From: Christensenellaceae bacterium
GTDB taxonomy: Bacteria > Bacillota > Clostridia > Christensenellales > Borkfalkiaceae
Assembly (NCBI GenBank): GCA_948890655.1
Contig: CAQTYU010000007.1
Span: forward strand, 19,575-83,574
Reading direction: 5' to 3'
DNA: 64,000 bases
Part shown: piece by piece, positions 31,922 through 39,614 of the stretch
How the letters are laid out: the number at the start of each line of letters is the position of its first letter
Numbering within the stretch: position 1 is the first letter of the stretch
Translations under genes and position numbers: made by a program
The notes under the pieces: model-generated
Told to the model about the DNA's origin: nothing
Seen by the model: the letters and a program-made list of their open reading frames with translations, nothing else
Database searches by the model: none

Positions 31922-33022
31922 ATGTCAAAAACGATAGCCGTAATTTTCGGCGGCGCGTCTAACGAAAACGAAATTTCCATAATAACAGGTACTATGGCGG
32001 CTAACGTCCTCGAAAGCGGCGGCGACAGCGTAATTCCCGTGTATATTTCGCAAAACTCTGATATATTTGCGGGGCAAAGCCTTAAAAATATAGCCGAATT
32101 CAAAGCGGACGGTTACAAAAAAGCTCCGCGCGCGGTTGTTGCCGACGGCGGAATTTACATATTGAACACAAAAAACAGAGTGAAGAAGTTCATAAAGGTT
32201 GACGCCGCGTTAAACTGTTGCCACGGCGGAGCGGGCGAGGGCGGCGGAGTTGCAGGGTTGTGCAAAATTGCAAAAATACCGTTCGCAAGCGCGGGGATTT
32301 TTGAAAGCGCGGTATTTATAGACAAATATTTAACTAAGCTTATTTTAAAGGCGTTGGAAGTAAAGACCGCGAAATACGCATATATAACAAGCCTTCAACA
32401 AATCGATAAGTGCCCTGATATCCCTGGGTTTCCGCTTGTCGTCAAACCTGTTAATCTGGGCTCGAGCATAGGCGTGGAGAAGGCGGCGAACAGCGAAGAG
32501 CTTAAAAATGCCGTTGAGTGCGGATTAATTTACGACAGCGCAGTCATTCTGGAAGAATATCTTGAAAACCGGCGCGAAATAAATTGTGCGGCTTATTTTT
32601 ATAACGGCGAAGTAATTACCTCTGAGTGCGAAGAGGCGGTTTCAGGCGGTGATATTTTAAGTTTCGAAGACAAGTATGCCGGCGGAGGGAAGAGCGTTCT
32701 CCCTGCGGATTTACCCGCGGATATATCGGGAGCAATAAAGCAAACGACTCAAGCTGTCTATCAAAAACTCAATATGCGAGGCATAGTCCGTTTCGACTTT
32801 ATTTTAAGCGGCGGTGAAGTTTATTTAAGCGAAATCAACACCGTTCCCGGTTCGCTTTCATATTATCTTTTGTCCGCCGGATTCAAGGATTTTTACCGCG
32901 TATTGTCGCGTGTTTTGGAACAGGCAAAAACGGACTTCGATTCGGAGCAAAGCAAAAAACTTATAAAAACAGGTATTCTTTCCAATGTCCCTTCAAACGC
33001 TTGTAAACTCCCACGCAAATAA
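31922..33022 (+). CDS. ddl: D-alanine--D-alanine ligase
   Basis: ATP-grasp ligase that forms the D-Ala-D-Ala dipeptide for peptidoglycan. The 366 residues contain IAVIFGGASNENEISI at the start, ALNCCHGGAGEGGGVAGLCKI, PLVVKPVNLGSSIGVEKA, ILEEYLENRREINCA and the metal site RFDFILSGGEVYLSEINTVPGSLSYYL. Start ATG 31922 follows GGAGG. It lies 64 bp after the MurF-like gene, whose product would use its dipeptide. Its last codons contain the icd promoter. Confidence 0.95.
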   Translation: MSKTIAVIFGGASNENEISIITGTMAANVLESGGDSVIPVYISQNSDIFAGQSLKNIAEFKADGYKKAPRAVVADGGIYILNTKNRVKKFIKVDAALNCCHGGAGEGGGVAGLCKIAKIPFASAGIFESAVFIDKYLTKLILKALEVKTAKYAYITSLQQIDKCPDIPGFPLVVKPVNLGSSIGVEKAANSEELKNAVECGLIYDSAVILEEYLENRREINCAAYFYNGEVITSECEEAVSGGDILSFEDKYAGGGKSVLPADLPADISGAIKQTTQAVYQKLNMRGIVRFDFILSGGEVYLSEINTVPGSLSYYLLSAGFKDFYRVLSRVLEQAKTDFDSEQSKKLIKTGILSNVPSNACKLPRK

Positions 33023-33030
33023 GCTATAAT
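33001..33030 (+). promoter_or_regulatory. icd promoter inside the end of ddl, leaderless arrangement
   Basis: TTGTAA (33001-33006), 18-bp spacer, TATAAT (33025-33030), then ACTTAT and the icd ATG (33037). The -10 ends exactly 6 nt before the start codon, and no ribosome binding site is possible. Confidence 0.75.
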
Positions 33031-33036
33031 ACTTAT

Positions 33037-34245
33037 ATGGAAAAGATACGTATGTCAACGCCGGTTGTCGAAATGGACGGCGATGAAATGACTCGCGTCG
33101 TGTGGCGGCTAATTAAAGAACTGTTAATCGAACCGTACGTTGACCTTAAAACGGAATATTACGATTTAGGGCTTGAAAACCGCAATGCAACGGACGACAA
33201 AGTAACCGTTGACGCGGCGCTTGCAACAAGGCGCTTGGGCGTTGCCGTAAAGTGCGCAACGATAACTCCAAACCGCCTTAGGGTGGAAGAATATAACTTA
33301 AAGCAGATGTGGAAAAGTCCCAACGGCACCATCCGCCGCATTCTCGACGGCACCGTATTCCGCGCACCCTTAACGGCAAAAGGTATCAAATCCTATATTC
33401 AGGGCTGGACCAAACCCATAATAATAGCCCGCCACGCGTACGGCGATATCTACAATTGCGTTGAGGACGTTGCAAACGAAGGTGAAAACGTTTATCTTTT
33501 AATAACCGATAAGGACGGCAACGAACTCAGGCGGAAACTCGTTCACTCATTCGGAAAAGGCGGCGGAATATGCCAGGGCGTGCACAATACGTGCAAGTCG
33601 GTCGAAAGTTTTGCCAAAAGTTGCTTTTCATATGCGCTTTCGCAAAATCTGCCCGTCTGGTTCGGCACAAAAGACACGATTTCAAAAATTTACGACCATA
33701 GCTTCAAAGATATTTTCCAAGAGGTTTACGAAAAAGAATTCAGGGCTGAGTTTGAAAAGCGCGGGCTATATTACCTCTACACGCTTATCGACGACGTGGT
33801 TGCACGCGCCGTGCGCAGCGAAGGCGGCTTTTTGTGGGTATGCAAAAATTACGACGGCGACGTTTTCAGCGATATGGTTGCAACCGCGTACGGCTCTCTC
33901 GGTATGATGACTTCCGTGCTCGTTTCGCCGGACGGAGTTTACGAATACGAAGCGGCGCACGGTACTGTGACGCGCCACTATTACAAGCATTTAAAAGGGG
34001 AGGAAACCTCCACAAATTCCGTGGCGACGCTGTTTGCCTGGACGGGCGCTTTAAAAAAGCGCGGCGAACTGGACAATAATGTTCCTCTTGTAAACTTTGC
34101 CGCAAAGCTGGAAAAAGCCGCAATAGAAACTATAGAACAGGGATTTATGACGGGCGATTTAATCCCGCTTTTTGAGAGCAAAGGCGTAACTCCGCAAAAG
34201 CTTTCAACAAAAGGCTTTCTTGAAAAAATTGCTGAAAAGTTATGA
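33037..34245 (+). CDS. icd: NADP-dependent isocitrate dehydrogenase
   Basis: Oxidative decarboxylation of isocitrate to 2-oxoglutarate, usually with NADP+. The 402 residues belong to the eukaryote-like class II group: TPVVEMDGDEMTRVVW, the substrate loop KSPNGTIRRILDGTVFR, RHAYGDIY, DDVVARAVRSEGGFLWVCKNYDGDV(...)SDMVA and EAAHGTVTRHY. In fermenting clostridia this serves glutamate synthesis. No citrate synthase or aconitase is adjacent. Homologues begin like ATG 33037 (MEKIRMSTPVVEMDG). The mRNA is predicted to be leaderless. Confidence 0.97.
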   Translation: MEKIRMSTPVVEMDGDEMTRVVWRLIKELLIEPYVDLKTEYYDLGLENRNATDDKVTVDAALATRRLGVAVKCATITPNRLRVEEYNLKQMWKSPNGTIRRILDGTVFRAPLTAKGIKSYIQGWTKPIIIARHAYGDIYNCVEDVANEGENVYLLITDKDGNELRRKLVHSFGKGGGICQGVHNTCKSVESFAKSCFSYALSQNLPVWFGTKDTISKIYDHSFKDIFQEVYEKEFRAEFEKRGLYYLYTLIDDVVARAVRSEGGFLWVCKNYDGDVFSDMVATAYGSLGMMTSVLVSPDGVYEYEAAHGTVTRHYYKHLKGEETSTNSVATLFAWTGALKKRGELDNNVPLVNFAAKLEKAAIETIEQGFMTGDLIPLFESKGVTPQKLSTKGFLEKIAEKL

Positions 34246-34295
34246 GCTCAGGCGCTTTAACCCCTTAATATCATTAAATTAGCAATGTTCTGATT

Positions 34296-34335
34296 AAAAA
34301 AGCCGCGGCGCGTAAAAACGCGCCGCGGCTTTAAC
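34296..34335. terminator. Bidirectional terminator between icd and the ECF gene
   Basis: A 14-bp stem (AAGCCGCGGCGCGT / ACGCGCCGCGGCTT) with A-run before and T-run after, between convergent genes. Confidence 0.9.
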
Positions 34336-34350
34336 TTTAATCCCCTGATA

Positions 34351-34962
34351 TTATTGATTTAATTGCGTTTCTTCTTTTTTCTTCAGCATTTCTCCGGTAA
34401 AGTCGGGTAAAAGCCGCGCTTTTTTAAGCTGTCTTTTAAGTCCGCTTACATAACATATCAAAACGGCGACGACAATGCCTATAATTTCCTGCAAAACGTT
34501 TGCCGGCATCTTTAAAAGCGCGGCTTCGGGCAGACGTCCCTCCCAGTAAATTCTCTTTAAAAAGTATCCCAAAATTACTATCAGGGCAGGCAATATGCTT
34601 GAAACAACGGCAATTACCGCCTCTTTTTTCCCGCTGTCGGTTTTAAGAAAAAACCTTTTTAAAAGTATAAACGTGCCCGAAGCGACGGCGCCCTGTAATC
34701 CGTGAATCAAAAGCGAGGGGATTGCGTTATAGGCCGTTCCGTTTATACCGAAAAGGTCGAAAAACGTTGTGCCGACTCCTCCTACGATAGTCGCGCTAAC
34801 GGGGTCAACCAAATACGCCGCCGTAAAAATAGCAAAGTCGCACCAATAAATTTTTCCGTCCAGCACCGGTATCCCAGGCACGTATCCCATTGCCACCACC
34901 AGCGCGGTCAAAAGCGCCGTATAAGCTATCCATTTAGTGGTAAACAAGAATTTTTTGTTCAT
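34351..34962 (-). CDS. ECF transporter S component, possibly for vitamin B6
   Basis: A 203-residue membrane protein with about six helices and the S-component layout: WIAYTALLTALVVAMGYVPGIPVLDGKIYWCDFAIFTAAYLVDPVSATIVGG (split here by helices), GVGTTFFDLFG and a charged tail. It needs the EcfAAT module, which is encoded elsewhere. It is divergent from a MocR/PdxR-type regulator; in Firmicutes such regulators control pyridoxal synthesis or uptake, so pyridoxine or pyridoxal is the best substrate guess. Thiamine-precursor S components are an alternative. Confidence 0.75.
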   Translation of the reverse strand: MNKKFLFTTKWIAYTALLTALVVAMGYVPGIPVLDGKIYWCDFAIFTAAYLVDPVSATIVGGVGTTFFDLFGINGTAYNAIPSLLIHGLQGAVASGTFILLKRFFLKTDSGKKEAVIAVVSSILPALIVILGYFLKRIYWEGRLPEAALLKMPANVLQEIIGIVVAVLICYVSGLKRQLKKARLLPDFTGEMLKKKEETQLNQ

Positions 34963-35002
34963 TTTCGTTTTCTCCTTACGGTTGACTATTATATTCTCAA
35001 TA

Positions 35003-35046
35003 TGGTATTATTAAAATAACCAATTTAATTATTTTTTATAATACCA
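35003..35046. promoter_or_regulatory. Inverted repeat between the ECF and MocR-type genes
   Basis: TGGTATTAT (35003-35011) and ATAATACCA (35038-35046) are exact 9-bp inverted arms, 26 bp apart, in the divergent promoter region. AATAACCA (35015-35022) adds a partial third arm. Probable operator of the MocR-type protein. A TATAAT for the minus-strand gene lies at 34993-34988. Confidence 0.55.
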
Positions 35047-35078
35047 GATAAACTGAGTATATACACTGTGAAAATCTT

Positions 35079-36437
35079 ATGCCGAATTACTTAATAAACG
35101 ACAAAAACAAATATTATTCTTTATACCGCGAAATCCGTTCCGACATACTTCGCGGCAAGTTTAAGGAGGGAGAGCGTCTCCCTTCGAAACGCGCCCTCGC
35201 CGGGGAACTGGGCGTCAGTGTAATAACGGTCCAGCTCGCCTACGACCAGCTGCTCGCCGAAGGATATATCCGTTCTAAAGAGCGCAGCGGCTACTTTGTC
35301 GAACCGGTTACGGCGTATGTTCCTGCGCCCGTAACCGTTAACGCCAAACGGAAACCTGATAAGGAGCTTTGCGCGCCGCCGCAAACGCAAACAGACCTCA
35401 CCCGCGGCTCCGCACCCGTAAATATGTTTCCGTTTTCGGTGTGGGCGCGCCTTATGCGCGGCGTGCTTTCGGATTGCGGCGAACATCTTCTGGAACGCGT
35501 TCCCTGTAACGGCGACAGTCAGCTGCGCGCGGCAATCGCAAACGAGCTTTACCGTAACCGCGGCATCGACGCCGATTCCGAAAATATAGTGATAGGCGGC
35601 GGCGCGGAACACCTTTACGGGGTAATAGTCCAGCTTTTGGGACGCGACAGACTGTTTGCGGTCGAAAACCCCGGTTACGGCAGAATTTCCTCAACTTATA
35701 ATTTAAACGGCGCAAAATGCATTCCGGTTACGGTACGCGAACGGGGAATGGATTTGACCGAACTTAAAAAAAGCCGTGCCGACGCCGCGCACGTATCTCC
35801 GTCGCACCAGTTCCCGACGGGTGCCGTAATGCCGGTATCCGAGCGCACGCAAATGATTGAATGGGCTGCAGACGGCAAAATAATAATAGAAGACGACTAC
35901 GACAGCGAATTCCGGCTTACTGGCAAACCCCTGCAAAGTATGTACAGTCTCTGCCCCGACCGGGTAATTTATATGAACACATTTTCAAAGAGTCTGGCGC
36001 CGTCTATGCGTATGGGCTATATGGTTCTTCCGGATTATCTTGCAAAAAGATATAAAGAACTTTTCGGGCAGAGCGCAAACATAGTTCCGTTATTCGAGCA
36101 AAAAACGCTTGCGGCAATGATTGACGGCGGGCATTTCGAGCGTCACGTCGCGCGCCTGAGAAATCACTACCGCGAAGTCCGCCGCCTTCTTTTAGAAACT
36201 CTGACAAAAATCAAGGGGTGCGAGGTGCTGGATACCGGCAGCGGACTGCACGTGCTTGCTCGTTTTCCGGCGGCGGGCGGCGACGGAAACATAAAGGCGG
36301 AAGCGGAGAAAAGGGGGGTTAAATTAAAGTGCTTAACCGACTATCTCCTTGCGCCCGTGCAGGGAATGGAGAATTACGCGGTGATAAATTATTCTTCTCT
36401 AACCGCCGATACGTTGAAAAATTTTAATTGCAATTAA
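35079..36437 (+). CDS. MocR/PdxR-family transcriptional regulator
   Basis: A 452-residue fusion of a GntR winged helix (about 1-75; LYREIRSDILRGKFKEGERLPSKRALAGELGVSVITVQLAYDQL in two segments) with a fold-type I aminotransferase domain. The aminotransferase domain has GGGAEHLYGVI, EDDYDSEFR and the PLP-lysine motif FSKSLAPSMRMGYM (Lys near 304). Such proteins bind PLP and act as regulators, often activating vitamin B6 genes and repressing themselves. Divergence from an ECF S component supports a B6 role. A terminator follows. Confidence 0.9.
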   Translation: MPNYLINDKNKYYSLYREIRSDILRGKFKEGERLPSKRALAGELGVSVITVQLAYDQLLAEGYIRSKERSGYFVEPVTAYVPAPVTVNAKRKPDKELCAPPQTQTDLTRGSAPVNMFPFSVWARLMRGVLSDCGEHLLERVPCNGDSQLRAAIANELYRNRGIDADSENIVIGGGAEHLYGVIVQLLGRDRLFAVENPGYGRISSTYNLNGAKCIPVTVRERGMDLTELKKSRADAAHVSPSHQFPTGAVMPVSERTQMIEWAADGKIIIEDDYDSEFRLTGKPLQSMYSLCPDRVIYMNTFSKSLAPSMRMGYMVLPDYLAKRYKELFGQSANIVPLFEQKTLAAMIDGGHFERHVARLRNHYREVRRLLLETLTKIKGCEVLDTGSGLHVLARFPAAGGDGNIKAEAEKRGVKLKCLTDYLLAPVQGMENYAVINYSSLTADTLKNFNCN

Positions 36438-36455
36438 CAACGCGTTGCAATTAAA

Positions 36456-36494
36456 AACGCGGCGGAGCCTTTTAGCTCCGCCGCGTTGTGTTTT
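36456..36494. terminator. Terminator after the MocR-type gene
   Basis: AACGCGGCGGAGC (36456-36468) and GCTCCGCCGCGTT (36475-36487), a 13-bp stem, then GTGTTTT. It could also end minus-strand transcription from the peptide gene. Confidence 0.85.
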
Positions 36495-36652
36495 AATTAA
36501 TTTCAAATTGAAAGCGCTGAATCATTTTGTATAAAGCGAAAATAGTAAAAAAATTCATTTTTTTCTCTTCGCTCTCGTCTCCGTTCTCGTAAAAGAACAT
36601 TTTTGTTACTTATTATAAAAATATATTAATATTATAATTTACCTCTTAAAAA

Positions 36653-36745
36653 TTATCTTGCGCAGTTAAGTGCAATGTAAGAGAGGGGGGATACGCCGTA
36701 AGATTCAACGTCTTCGTCCCAGTTTTTCATCTCTTCGTAAATCAT
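36653..36745 (-). CDS. Strongly expressed 30-residue peptide, unknown
   Basis: A 30-residue ORF: an acidic N-terminal half (MIYEEMKNWDEDVESYG) and a neutral, hydrophobic C-terminal half (VSPLSYIALNCAR) with a single Cys two residues from the end. A near-perfect AGGAGGT ribosome binding site lies 7 nt upstream, and a strong promoter (36787-36815) fits a leader of about 35 nt. The layout suggests a leader-plus-core precursor or a small regulatory peptide, but no modification enzyme, transporter or receptor is adjacent. The surrounding 617-bp region is very AT-rich and otherwise gene-free. Confidence 0.6.
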   Translation of the reverse strand: MIYEEMKNWDEDVESYGVSPLSYIALNCAR

Positions 36746-36786
36746 ATCGTTACCTCCTTAATATTCTTATTTCAAATTTCAGTTGC

Positions 36787-36815
36787 AGTATAGCACCAAA
36801 AAAATTGTCAGTCAA
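36787..36815 (-). promoter_or_regulatory. Strong promoter of the 30-residue peptide gene
   Basis: Minus strand TTGACT (36815-36810), 17-bp spacer with a T-tract, TATACT (36792-36787). Confidence 0.8.
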
Positions 36816-36870
36816 TAACATTTGCATATTTTTTTAAAATCTTGATTTTGTAATTTTATAACACTATTTT

Positions 36871-36968
36871 ATGTTATTAACTATAATTTATGTTAATTAA
36901 CCGAAATAAATATTTTTATAGCGATAATTAATTACACAATGTTAACTTTTTATGTTAATATATAACAT
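36871..36968. repeat. Cluster of ATGTTA motifs upstream of the peptide promoter
   Basis: ATGTTA occurs at 36871, 36890, 36939 and 36952 and inverted (TAACAT) at 36963-36968, within 100 bp of AT-rich DNA. Several occurrences continue as TTAATTAA, TTAAC or TTAATA. They lie directly upstream of the peptide promoter on its strand. Possible binding sites or curved DNA; function unproven. Confidence 0.4.
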
Positions 36969-36984
36969 AAAATAACAAAATATT

Positions 36985-37022
36985 AAGTCGGAGCCGCCAA
37001 ACGGATTCAACGGCTCCGACTT
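36985..37022 (-). terminator. Terminator of the SpoIIQ-like gene
   Basis: AAGTCGGAGCCG / CGGCTCCGACTT, 12-bp stem with a 14-nt loop, 32 bp after the minus-strand stop and followed there by an AT-rich tract. Confidence 0.75.
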
Positions 37023-37054
37023 ATTAAAAGGTAGGGGTAAGGGCGTGTTTAAAA

Positions 37055-37723
37055 TTATTTTTCGTTTACGTCAAGATAATCTTCAAGTTCCGCAAGTTTT
37101 CCGTCTTTGTATATTTCAAAGTGCAGATGCGCGCCGTCCTTGTTTTCGATACCCGTGGGCGCGGCAACCGTCCCGATAACCTGTCCGCGGTTTACCTTGT
37201 CGCCTTTTTTCAGGGTTTCGGCGGGGTCTATAAATTTATAAACGGTCTTAACGCCGTTGGAATGTTCGATTGTTACAAACGCTCCGTAAAATACGTCGCT
37301 TTTACCAACTTCGGCAATTGTTCCGTCTACCGCGGCAACAATTTTTGTGCCCGCTTCGGCGGCAAAATCCGTGCCTTCGTGAAAAGCGTACCAGTCCATT
37401 GTCTTGTCGTAACCGAACGCTTGCGAGTTGGTTACGTCTGCGTTTTCCACGGGGAAAATAAACTCGTATGTCGAACTTGCGGGTTTATCGTCGTCGGGAT
37501 TATCGGGTTTGTTATCGTCGGGATTGTTGTCGTCGGGGTTGTTCGGCTTATTATCGTCGTCCGACGTTCCGGGTCTGTTGTCGATTGACAAATCGTCGTT
37601 TGCGCGCACCGCAAATATCACGCCGACCGTTATTGCGGCAATAACCAAAAGGCACGCCGCCAAAATGAGGTAGTAAGTCAAAATTTTCTTCTTAGTAGAA
37701 ACGTTTTTTTCTTGGTTTTTCAT
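37055..37723 (-). CDS. spoIIQ: SpoIIQ-like membrane-anchored M23 (LytM) peptidase
   Basis: A 222-residue protein: cytoplasmic start, one membrane helix (15-39), an Asp/Asn/Pro-rich spacer with repeated PDDN units (51-82), and an M23 domain. Zinc ligands H115 and D119 (HEGTD) and H201 in HLH (199-201) are all present, so it may be an active endopeptidase. B. subtilis SpoIIQ has lost such residues; clostridial SpoIIQ keeps them. SpoIIQ anchors the forespore side of the SpoIIQ-SpoIIIAH channel. The adjoining gene looks like ywmB, which neighbours spoIID-spoIIQ in other spore formers. A general cell-wall LytM protein is the alternative. Confidence 0.65.
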   Translation of the reverse strand: MKNQEKNVSTKKKILTYYLILAACLLVIAAITVGVIFAVRANDDLSIDNRPGTSDDDNKPNNPDDNNPDDNKPDNPDDDKPASSTYEFIFPVENADVTNSQAFGYDKTMDWYAFHEGTDFAAEAGTKIVAAVDGTIAEVGKSDVFYGAFVTIEHSNGVKTVYKFIDPAETLKKGDKVNRGQVIGTVAAPTGIENKDGAHLHFEIYKDGKLAELEDYLDVNEK

Positions 37724-37772
37724 TTATTTTAACTCCTTTAAATAATTTCTTGTCATATTTGCGGACTTTTAT

Positions 37773-38204
37773 TCAATATCCGCCGAAAATTATCGGCGAG
37801 CCTACTTTTACTCGTCCGTCTTTTTCCGAAACGTGCAAATTAATCTCCGTTCCGTAAAGTTCCACCGCATACGGCATATCCGCCTTGCAGTAATAATTGA
37901 CGCTGTCGCAAAGCTCTTCGCAAGCAATAACTTTTGCGCGGAATTTCTTTATAATCTGCTCCGCGTCAACGTTTTCATAAACGGTGGCCTCGCCGCAAAC
38001 GTCCGAAAGAGAAAGAAACATGCTTTCCGCCTTATCACCGTCAACGGTAATCTCGCGGCAGTCGGCCGAGCTTGTTCCGCAGAAAAATGTGTAAACTTTG
38101 CCGCCTTCGAAACACAGCCTGTGCGGAGCAATCGCCACTGCGGCAAATATCAACCACGCCAATACAAGCAAAATTCCCAGTTTTACAGCACGAACAAATT
38201 TCAT
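37773..38204 (-). CDS. Secreted small protein, possibly YwmB-like
   Basis: A 143-residue protein with an N-terminal signal or anchor helix (about 9-27), followed by an alpha/beta domain: VYENVDAEQIIKKFRAKVIACEELCDSVNYYCKADMPYAV in two segments, ending EINLHVSEKDGRVKVGSPIIFGGY-like strands. The closing 'VGSPII' strand and its place beside a SpoIIQ-like gene suggest a short YwmB relative. The match is weak by eye. Start ATG 38204 follows AAGGCGG. It is transcribed into the SpoIIQ-like gene. Confidence 0.4.
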   Translation of the reverse strand: MKFVRAVKLGILLVLAWLIFAAVAIAPHRLCFEGGKVYTFFCGTSSADCREITVDGDKAESMFLSLSDVCGEATVYENVDAEQIIKKFRAKVIACEELCDSVNYYCKADMPYAVELYGTEINLHVSEKDGRVKVGSPIIFGGY

Positions 38205-38287
38205 ACCCAGCCGCCTTAAAAAACTTACAAATCGGTTATAGACCCGAATTTTTTATTTTATACTTTCCGCAAAAAAATTCCGTACGC

Positions 38288-38316
38288 AAAAAAACGCCAT
38301 CCCGAAAGGGAAGGCG
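38288..38316 (-). terminator. Terminator of the corA operon
   Basis: On the minus strand CGCCTTCCC-TTTC-GGGATGGCG followed by seven T, 36 bp after the DUF2974 gene stop. Confidence 0.85.
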
Positions 38317-38351
38317 CATCGCCGGATAGGCGGTAATTTTATTAAGTGTGT

Positions 38352-39419
38352 TTACGGATTATCGAAAATCTGTTTCAGCCTTGCAATTTTTTCGTCGAAG
38401 AACGTTCTGTCGTCGGATTCAAGGTCTTTATATTTTTTATAAATCGCGGGTATCAGCCTGTAAAGGTTTTTGTTGAATTCGTTTATGTCTCTCATTCCCC
38501 AGGCGGTCAGCGCGCTGTAAGCAAAGTCAACAAGTCTTTCGCGTTCTTCAATGGAAATCTCGGCAAACCAGTTGTTCACTGTCTGTTCCAGCCTAATCGA
38601 AAATTTCGACCTGTCATTTAAATAGCAAAAGTCTCCGTCCTTTATTTCCCACGAAAAAGGGTCGTGTTGCAAAAGGTATAAGTTGCGGCTCTTAATTATG
38701 GAATAACATTCGCGCGTTTCAAACAACATCCCTACAAAAGAGGACTGAGGAACTAATTTTGTTATTCTGCCGGCTATATTTTGGTAACCTTCTTCGCTGT
38801 AAACGTCGTTTATAAATCCCGGACCGTCGAAATTGAACACTCCGGCAATTCTTTTCTGCAATTCCCCGCCTGCGTTAACCGCCGCGTACGTGGCTATATT
38901 TCCGCCCTTGGAATGTCCTCCGGAATAGAATTCGCCTTCCGGAAATTTTTTCATTTCCGCCATAAGATATTCAACCGCCGCCTGTTGCGAAGGAATGGGA
39001 TAATTGCAGGCAAGGTTAAAATCCTCTTTCCATCCGGTAAAAGACGGGTCGGTGCCGCGGAACGACAAAAAGTACTTATTTTTGCTTATTTTAATGCATA
39101 TTGCCGCAAATTGTTTTTCGCTGGCTTCATCTCTCTCGTCCTTAAAGTCGAAAAATCTTATGTTCTCGAATCTGGGGTTGTCCGTTAAAAGTTTAAAAAG
39201 TTTTTTGCTTTTTTTTGGCGAAAACGCTTCCGCGTACATTTCCTTGTCGGTCAAAAGACCGTATTTTTCAAAATTTTTCAGCGAAACGCTCTTTTTTCCT
39301 TTAACGTAGCTTGGATAAGTGTAGTAGGAGAGCCAACTTAAAATAACCGCGTCCACACGGTTAAAGGGGCTCTTTTCAAAACTTTCGCGTTTGTTGGCTG
39401 CGTAATTTAAAATATTCAC
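38352..39419 (-). CDS. DUF2974 (Mbeg1-like) alpha/beta hydrolase
   Basis: A 355-residue lipase-fold protein. The start FEKSPFNRVDAVILSWLSYYTYP is typical of DUF2974. YFLSFRGTDPSFTGWKEDFNLAC gives the fold's early strands. The nucleophile motif is GGHSKGGNIATYAA (Ser in GHSKG), followed by FNFDGPGF. The natural substrate is unknown. GTG 39419 is chosen: it overlaps the fmdB stop (GTGA), a G-rich ribosome site precedes it, and homologues begin there. The longer in-frame ATG would lie inside fmdB. Confidence 0.85.
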   Translation of the reverse strand: MNILNYAANKRESFEKSPFNRVDAVILSWLSYYTYPSYVKGKKSVSLKNFEKYGLLTDKEMYAEAFSPKKSKKLFKLLTDNPRFENIRFFDFKDERDEASEKQFAAICIKISKNKYFLSFRGTDPSFTGWKEDFNLACNYPIPSQQAAVEYLMAEMKKFPEGEFYSGGHSKGGNIATYAAVNAGGELQKRIAGVFNFDGPGFINDVYSEEGYQNIAGRITKLVPQSSFVGMLFETRECYSIIKSRNLYLLQHDPFSWEIKDGDFCYLNDRSKFSIRLEQTVNNWFAEISIEERERLVDFAYSALTAWGMRDINEFNKNLYRLIPAIYKKYKDLESDDRTFFDEKIARLKQIFDNP

Positions 39420-39613
39420 TTGCAGCCCCCGCAGTTTTTGCAGTTCCCGCTGCATTTCTTTGCGGATTTTCCCGTCGATGAAAACATTTCACCGCAATAA
39501 TTCCGTTTTGCAACCGTTCCGCAAGCAGGACAGCGCACTTCGTCGTCGAACTTTTTAACAAGCTCGTCAAAGTTCTCTTTGCAGTTTTCGCAAAAATACT
39601 GTAAAAGCGGCAT
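39416..39613 (-). CDS. FmdB-family zinc-ribbon protein with Cys-rich tail
   Basis: A 65-residue protein with the FmdB-type ribbon: YFCENCKENFDELVK (C8, C11) and RCPACGTVAKR (C28, C31). The last 15 residues add Cys-rich CSGNCKNCGGCK, as many short FmdB proteins do. Role unknown; regulation or metal handling has been proposed for the family. Start ATG 39613 follows GGAGG inside the end of corA, one nt after the corA stop. It is translationally coupled to both neighbours. Confidence 0.85.
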   Translation of the reverse strand: MPLLQYFCENCKENFDELVKKFDDEVRCPACGTVAKRNYCGEMFSSTGKSAKKCSGNCKNCGGCK

Positions 39614-39614
39614 T

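Noticed and set aside
36493..36600. Second small minus-strand ORF (35 codons) downstream of the orphan peptide
   Set aside because: No ribosome binding site before its ATG and low-complexity AT-rich composition; could be part of the 3' untranslated region.
37480..37570. Short direct repeats that could suggest a CRISPR-like or satellite array
   Set aside because: They are codons for the PDDN linker of the SpoIIQ-like protein and keep the reading frame.
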